The notes under the pieces are model-generated. The model did no database searches and was not told the origin of the DNA. It worked only from the letters and a program-made list of their open reading frames with translations. From Chitinispirillaceae bacterium (GTDB lineage Bacteria > Fibrobacterota > Chitinivibrionia > Chitinivibrionales > Chitinispirillaceae): DNA of 64,000 nt. The position numbers and the translations under genes were made by a program. The stretch is taken from contig JAFGIN010000165.1 of NCBI GenBank assembly GCA_016929595.1, positions 1-64,000 on the forward strand. Direction: 5' to 3'. Shown one piece after another: positions 59,351-64,000 of the stretch (positions are counted from its first letter, which is position 1; each line of letters starts with the position of its first letter).

Positions 59351-61027
59351 GTGTTAGAACCAGGTTTATTACGGTACAGGTCTTTTCGGTTGTCCTGTAA
59401 ATCTGTGGCAGTTCTTATAATCTTTCTGTCATTTTTTACCGATGCAGCTTCCAGAACAATTCGTGTGGGGGTATACAATAATCCCCCCAAAGTCATGATT
59501 GATTCTACAGGCAAAGCGGGCGGAATTTTTATTGAATTACTTGAAGCGATTGCAAAAGAGGAACAGTGGAGTCTCAAATATGTCTATGGCAGCTGGGAGC
59601 GGTCTCTGAACCGACTCGAGAACGATAGTATCGATCTCATGCCGGATGTGGCATTTTCACCAGATCGAGGTGAGAGATTTCAGTTTAATCAAATAACTGT
59701 GCTTTCTTCATGGCTGCAGTTGTTCTGCAGAAAGGATGTGAACATAGAGTCGATGTCGGATCTTAACGGAAAAACGATTGCCGTTCTGGAGGGGTCTGTC
59801 CAACAGGAGGTGTTGCGCCGCGCCCGTGATCAGTTGTCACTAAGTTTTGATGTAGTTACTTTATCGGAAATTGAAGAGATCATCGATTTTATAAGAAACA
59901 GAAACGCGGATGCAATGATAAACAGCCGATTTTTCGGTTACAATAAAGGAAATAATGGGGTGTTGATTGCATCACCACTGGTGCTTTACCCTACAACTCT
60001 TCACTTCACTACCGCAAAAGGCCGGAATCTTGATTTGTTGAAATCAATTGACAAGCATCTTGCAGGTATGCTCAACAATCCAGGCTCGGCATATTACAAC
60101 ATTTTATTAAACTGGCTTCACGAAAAGCCAAGGACATTCATACCACGAATTGTTTTTTACATCATAATTTCCATATTTGTGGCTCTGCTCTTTTTTACCA
60201 TAGTCAGTATTGTTTTAAAATGGAAAGTGAAACAACGTACAAGTGAATTGGCAAAGAAAAACAGTGAACTTTCCAGTGCACTCAATGAATTGAAAAATGC
60301 TCAGGAGGAAGCGATAAAACGCGAAAAACTTCACGCATTCGGACAGTTATCATGTGGTATTGCACACGATTTCAATAATCTGCTTACTCCAATCCTGACG
60401 TATTCTGATATATTGATCAATGATTTGCAAATGTTAAAAAATACAGAATTGTTAAAACAATATCTTACACAGATCAATAATGCTGCTGTTCATGGAAGGG
60501 ATATTGTACATAGATTACAGGATTTTTACCGATCCGCCCGATATACAGAGAATCCGGAGGTTATCGATATTAACCAGATTATCAGAGATGTTGTTAATCT
60601 TACCAGAATACGCTGGACTCATCATACGACAGACAATGAAGTATCCAGGATTCACGTAGTGTTCAATCTTACCGATGGCGCTTTAATAACAGGGAAAAAG
60701 AGCGAAATCCATGAGATTCTTCTCAACCTCGTGCTTAACGCAGCTGATGCCATGCCCGAAGGGGGAACGCTGACTATCACTACAGAAGTAAATAATGGTC
60801 TGGAGATTATCGTTAAAGATACCGGCATTGGAATGCCTGAGGAGGTAGTTACAAAATGCATGCAGCCATTCTTTACTACCAAGGGAGAGATGGGTACCGG
60901 CATGGGATTGACAATGACCCAAAGTGTTGTGAAAGAACATAATGGTACTGTTCAAATAAAAAGCCAACCTGGTGAGGGAACCGAAATAAGGCTTCAGTTC
61001 CCCGAGTTATCGGAAGATATCCTGTAG
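59351..61027 (+). CDS. Histidine kinase with periplasmic solute-binding-type sensor
   Basis: 558 residues from GTG 59351 (AAGGAAC upstream). A signal-like segment (about 16-35) precedes an SBP_bac_3 domain (about 36-260), with TIRVGVYNNPPKVMIDSTGK and SIDLMPDVAFSPDRGERFQF. One membrane helix (IVFYIIISIFVALLFFTIVS, about 265-284) and a coiled coil lead to HisKA with the phospho-His in LSCGIAHDFNNLLTPIL. HATPase boxes are LLNLVLNAADAMPEGG, VKDTGIGMPEE and GTGMGLTMTQSVV. It senses a small periplasmic ligand such as an amino acid. No response regulator lies next to it, so its partner is elsewhere. Confidence 0.92.
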   Translation: MLEPGLLRYRSFRLSCKSVAVLIIFLSFFTDAASRTIRVGVYNNPPKVMIDSTGKAGGIFIELLEAIAKEEQWSLKYVYGSWERSLNRLENDSIDLMPDVAFSPDRGERFQFNQITVLSSWLQLFCRKDVNIESMSDLNGKTIAVLEGSVQQEVLRRARDQLSLSFDVVTLSEIEEIIDFIRNRNADAMINSRFFGYNKGNNGVLIASPLVLYPTTLHFTTAKGRNLDLLKSIDKHLAGMLNNPGSAYYNILLNWLHEKPRTFIPRIVFYIIISIFVALLFFTIVSIVLKWKVKQRTSELAKKNSELSSALNELKNAQEEAIKREKLHAFGQLSCGIAHDFNNLLTPILTYSDILINDLQMLKNTELLKQYLTQINNAAVHGRDIVHRLQDFYRSARYTENPEVIDINQIIRDVVNLTRIRWTHHTTDNEVSRIHVVFNLTDGALITGKKSEIHEILLNLVLNAADAMPEGGTLTITTEVNNGLEIIVKDTGIGMPEEVVTKCMQPFFTTKGEMGTGMGLTMTQSVVKEHNGTVQIKSQPGEGTEIRLQFPELSEDIL

Positions 61028-61080
61028 TATCTGAGATATTCATCTACGTCGGATTGATCTCAAACGTTTGTAAACGTTAC

Positions 61081-62370
61081 CTATCTCGTAAATAAAACAA
61101 CGTCTGCCGGATCAAGTTCAAACGCGTGAGGCATCTCCTGGGCTTCGATCGTATCACCAAGTAAAGAATATACTGATTTGCTGGTTTTAACTTCAGGCGG
61201 TATCATCCATTCTTCAACCATGGTGGTTTTATCAGTGCGTTTATTAATACAGACAAATATCGGTGGTTTTCCTGTAGTTGACGATTTTTTCAAAAACAGA
61301 TACGGCAGATTATAATCGCAGAGCGGATGCCAGCTGCCTTCCTCTCCGGAAACCGGTATTGTACACTTGAGCTCATTTATTTGAGTAATCCAATTCGAAA
61401 GATCCCACAAACCTTTTGTTGCATGCCCGGGATTGCCACCGACAACATCCATTTTAACCGTATTGCCATATTCATATCCCATTGTCATCATGAGGCCTTT
61501 GGAGAACAGTGATGAAAATGCATAACGGCACTTCTGAATTTCGACAGTACCAGGTTTTTCTGATGCAAGCCGTTCGGTATCATGTGATTCCGCGAAACTG
61601 ATCGAAGGAGCGATTACTCTGTTTTGTTCATGCTGCTCCAGGGCCCATGGTTGATCAAAATTCCACCACTTTGATGAATTGAAAAGATAATCGAAACCAA
61701 CATCTGCAAGAGCTTCAATCTGGGCAAGAGTGCATCCCAGTGTTTCAGCATAAAACACCGTTGCTCCATCCCGTTTTTTAGCGGCAGGGATTAGATATTT
61801 CCATAGTGGCGCCGGTACCTGATACGCAGCATCACAGCGAAACCCATGGATACCAAGTTTCTGATAATGGGCGATCAGACTATCCCAGTACTTCCATAAT
61901 TCATCTCTTCCTGCACTGTTTTCATTGTCGATAACAGCCAGATCTCCCCATACGGTAACATTTGAGGGGTTTGCAGGATCAACTGCAAAGGGATTCATGA
62001 TGTTACCGTTTGTGTCATATTTATACCACTGAGGATACTGGCTTATCAGATCTGAATCAATTGCGGTGTGATTAATGACAAGATCCATGATCAGACCAAG
62101 TTTCTCTTTTTGACAAGCCTTGATGAAATCAACAAGTGGTTCGTCATCGGAGGGGTCTTCATCTGGTTTTAAAAAAAGTGGATTAAGACGATAGTAATTT
62201 TTTACCGAATAGAGACTTCCTGAGAATCCTGTTTCATGAAAAGGATTTACGAATATATGGTTGAAATTCATTTTCGATACATGAGGCAGTATCGATTTCC
62301 ATTCGTGTATTGTAGGGAAATGGCGGGGGAAAAGGTTGTAGATTACGGGAATATCACATTTTTTTTTCAT
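61081..62370 (-). CDS. GH13 alpha-amylase-type glycoside hydrolase
   Basis: 429 residues, no signal peptide, hence cytoplasmic. The (beta/alpha)8 barrel shows the four GH13 regions: GLIMDLVINHTA, IHGFRCDAAYQVP (nucleophile Asp), TVFYAETLGC (acid/base Glu) and ISFAESHDTERL (transition-state Asp). The C-terminal beta domain is short. Its specificity within GH13 (amylase, glucanotransferase, maltogenic) is unclear. Its start overlaps the panC stop by 4 bases (ATGA), an uncommon partnership that suggests a convenience operon rather than shared pathway. Confidence 0.9.
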   Translation of the reverse strand: MKKKCDIPVIYNLFPRHFPTIHEWKSILPHVSKMNFNHIFVNPFHETGFSGSLYSVKNYYRLNPLFLKPDEDPSDDEPLVDFIKACQKEKLGLIMDLVINHTAIDSDLISQYPQWYKYDTNGNIMNPFAVDPANPSNVTVWGDLAVIDNENSAGRDELWKYWDSLIAHYQKLGIHGFRCDAAYQVPAPLWKYLIPAAKKRDGATVFYAETLGCTLAQIEALADVGFDYLFNSSKWWNFDQPWALEQHEQNRVIAPSISFAESHDTERLASEKPGTVEIQKCRYAFSSLFSKGLMMTMGYEYGNTVKMDVVGGNPGHATKGLWDLSNWITQINELKCTIPVSGEEGSWHPLCDYNLPYLFLKKSSTTGKPPIFVCINKRTDKTTMVEEWMIPPEVKTSKSVYSLLGDTIEAQEMPHAFELDPADVVLFTR

Positions 62371-63224
62371 ATCGAGCCTCCGGCAATGACATTATCGATC
62401 AGTCTTGTTTTACTTTGAGTTGTTCGGCATGCAACCGCAATCAGGGCTGGTGATGGGACCGTGTCTACGGGGCGCACCGTTCTGGTATCAACAATCTCAA
62501 TATATTCCATTGATAAAAAATCCGTTCTGCTCAGTATCGAGGTGATCTCATTTTTGATCACTGCAGCATTCCGCTCACCTTTTTCATAACATTTCAAACC
62601 CTGGTCCAGGGAACGTTTGATGGTCCCGGCTTCCGCACGCTCCTCTTTTGTAAGATAGGCGTTTCGTGAACTCATCGCAAGCCCATCATTTTCACGAATA
62701 ATTGGAGCCACAGCAATTTTTACCGGGTGGTTCAAATCCTCAACCATTCGTTTAATCACCAGAACCTGCTGTGCATCCTTCTGCCCGAACAGTGCTACAT
62801 GTGGGTTGACAATGTTGAAGAATTTCAGTACAACAGTTGCAACACCACGAAAATGTCCCGGACGACTTGCGCCACACAGTCGTTCCGTGATATTCTCTAC
62901 TGATACAAATGTGTTGTAATTATCAGGGTACATCATTTCCCGGGTTGGAGCGAAAACCACATCGCACAGAGCCATTTCGGCCTTTCTGCAATCTTCTTCA
63001 AATGGGCGGGGATATTCATTAAAATCCTCTCTCGGCCCGAATTGTGTCGGATTTACAAAAATGCTCATCACGGTGACATCGGCTTGACGTCGAGCAATAT
63101 CAAGAAGAGAAATATGACCCCGGTGAAGAGCTCCCATTGTCGGAACAAGAGCGACCCGCTGCCCTCTGCTCCGGCACTGTTCTGAAAATTCATACATTCT
63201 TTCAGGAGAAATAATTATTTCCAC
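62367..63224 (-). CDS. panC: Pantothenate synthetase
   Basis: 285 residues. It shows the nucleotidyltransferase HxGH-type motif in VPTMGALHRGHISLLDIARR (about 27-46). Next come IFVNPTQFGPREDFNEYPRP (about 55-74), LFGQKDAQQVLVIKRMV (about 146-162) and MSSRNAYLTKEER (about 185-197), covering the ATP and pantoate sites. Length is normal for PanC. It joins pantoate and beta-alanine to make pantothenate for coenzyme A. It ends over the start of the GH13 gene; no panB or panD is visible in the window. Confidence 0.96.
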   Translation of the reverse strand: MEIIISPERMYEFSEQCRSRGQRVALVPTMGALHRGHISLLDIARRQADVTVMSIFVNPTQFGPREDFNEYPRPFEEDCRKAEMALCDVVFAPTREMMYPDNYNTFVSVENITERLCGASRPGHFRGVATVVLKFFNIVNPHVALFGQKDAQQVLVIKRMVEDLNHPVKIAVAPIIRENDGLAMSSRNAYLTKEERAEAGTIKRSLDQGLKCYEKGERNAAVIKNEITSILSRTDFLSMEYIEIVDTRTVRPVDTVPSPALIAVACRTTQSKTRLIDNVIAGGSI

Positions 63225-63395
63225 TTCAGACTCCAGTTTATAATATCACAACCCAATGACTGATACTGTTTTTTACACAGCAAGTCAGGATACTTGATTA
63301 AGCATCTTGGAATATTGACGGGAATAAAATTGTAGAAAAAAATCAGTCCACATCAAAATACATTCGGGCACAAGGTAACAGATACTAAATTACGT

Positions 63396-64000
63396 TCACT
63401 CTTCTGCATCGTTTTTCTTCGATAATAGTTTACCGCCAAGAAGCTGCCTGTCCCGTGATCCCATTGGCTGATAATAGTTGGTTCCAGTTCCGGCATGCTG
63501 TATCTGTTCAATAATTTCCTCAAAATCGGAACTGTTTTTAACAAAATCTATGTTGTTTGTATTGATTATCAGAAGTGGGGCACTGGAATAATGAAAGAAA
63601 AAGTGATTGTAAGCCTGATTGAGCAATTCAAGATAATCAACATCCATATTGAACTCATATGGCCGTGCTCTCTGCTCGATACGTTTCAGCAGTACATCGG
63701 TTGATGCCTGAAGATAGACGACAAGATCGGGAGGTGTAATAGACGACTCCATAACCTGTGCAATATGATTGTATAGCCCCAGTTCATCATCATCCAGATT
63801 AATGTTGGCAAAAATCCGATCCTTGGCGAAAATATAATCACAAACGGTTAATTGATGAAACAGGTCCTGCTGAGCGACCATCATTGATAACTGCCTGAAC
63901 CGCGAAACAAGAAACCACAACTGAGTCTGAAACGCAAACATCCGCCGCTCAGTGTAAAATCTTGGAAGGAATGGGTTGTCTTCAGCTTCTTCTAGAATTA
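63396..64000 (-). CDS. Deoxynucleoside kinase (partial, 5' end beyond the window)
   Basis: At least 201 residues; the frame stays open to base 64000 (ILEEAEDNPFLPRFYTERRM is encoded by 63940-64000), so the start and the P-loop lie outside. Visible motifs are FAFQTQLWFLVSRFRQL (about 20-36 of the visible part), DYIFAKDRIFANINL (the DRS/DRI-like region) and YLQASTDVLLKRIEQRARPY (LID region with RxxR). These are typical of dNK/dGK-dAK family salvage kinases that phosphorylate deoxynucleosides. It is upstream of panC on the same strand with a 171-base gap. Confidence 0.92.
   Translation of the reverse strand, partial: ILEEAEDNPFLPRFYTERRMFAFQTQLWFLVSRFRQLSMMVAQQDLFHQLTVCDYIFAKDRIFANINLDDDELGLYNHIAQVMESSITPPDLVVYLQASTDVLLKRIEQRARPYEFNMDVDYLELLNQAYNHFFFHYSSAPLLIINTNNIDFVKNSSDFEEIIEQIQHAGTGTNYYQPMGSRDRQLLGGKLLSKKNDAEE

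Noticed and set aside
1-64000. tRNA, rRNA or CRISPR arrays
   Set aside because: No cloverleaf-like sequence ending in CCA context, no rRNA-like stretch and no regularly spaced direct repeats of 25-40 bases were seen by eye; a tRNAscan or CRISPR finder run would be decisive.

Overview
The window looks like a chromosomal segment of a Fibrobacterota-type bacterium (FCB group; perhaps the Chitinivibrionia/Chitinispirillum side), probably an uncultured anaerobe. The main evidence is a TIGR02147-family protein, a family best known as a Fibrobacter/Fibrobacterota paralogous set, translationally coupled to a LamG lipoprotein. Supporting signs are many secreted proteins ending in (or containing) beta-sandwich 'sorting tail' modules of the LYSxxGR type, two TonB-dependent receptors, and a TtpC-type TonB system, all of which require an outer membrane. 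I saw no rRNA, tRNA or CRISPR array. Taxonomy is inference from gene content only.

Layout. 0.5-6.2 kb: secreted DUF362 protein, secreted FN3 protein, a frameshifted DUF3465 gene, ywbE, a NYN-domain protein, a zinc-ribbon protein and a decayed FMN-binding gene. 6.2-13.4 kb: an exopolysaccharide block (methyltransferase, O-antigen-ligase-type polymerase, flippase, NodB-type deacetylase, secreted beta-helix protein). 15.2-23.4 kb: an iron/metal uptake operon of TonB receptor, DUF2023, DUF3450, TtpC-like ExbB, ExbB, ExbD, TonB, TPR and YezD, preceded by a perfect palindromic operator and the wreck of a DtxR-family regulator gene. 23.5-32.6 kb: mixed single genes (methyltransferase, secreted tyrosine phosphatase, DUF234-type ATPase, DUF1007/NicO metal pair, isoprenylcysteine-methyltransferase-like protein). 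32.8-40.7 kb: a minus-strand polysaccharide-degradation block (GH31, GH88/105, BNR_4, CE15), with a CE6/SASA esterase at 48.5 kb. 41-47.9 kb: TIGR02147 plus DUF2341/LamG lipoprotein, then a coupled pair of large unknown envelope proteins. 49.7-61 kb: NudC, a LytS-type kinase with a frameshifted LytTR regulator, a beta-propeller lipoprotein, a second TonB receptor and a periplasmic-sensor histidine kinase. 61-64 kb: GH13 enzyme, panC and a deoxynucleoside kinase cut by the window edge.

How parts fit. The degradation block suggests removal of rhamnose, uronic acid and esterified glucuronate from plant cell-wall polymers by surface or secreted enzymes, some carrying C-terminal sorting tails. The TonB operon would energise uptake through the receptor it encodes, and possibly through the orphan receptor at 56.5 kb. 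Many gaps hold decayed genes or short dispersed palindromic elements, including a family of four related repeats, one of which sits inside the reading frame of the TPR gene. Two otherwise intact genes (DUF3465 and the LytTR regulator) carry single-base frameshifts that could be real or assembly errors.

Most unusual features: a sorting-tail-like module inserted within an N-terminal carboxypeptidase-regulatory domain in three unrelated proteins; a conserved hairpin repeated in front of two unrelated genes; and three 15-bp direct repeats directly before the ATPase gene.
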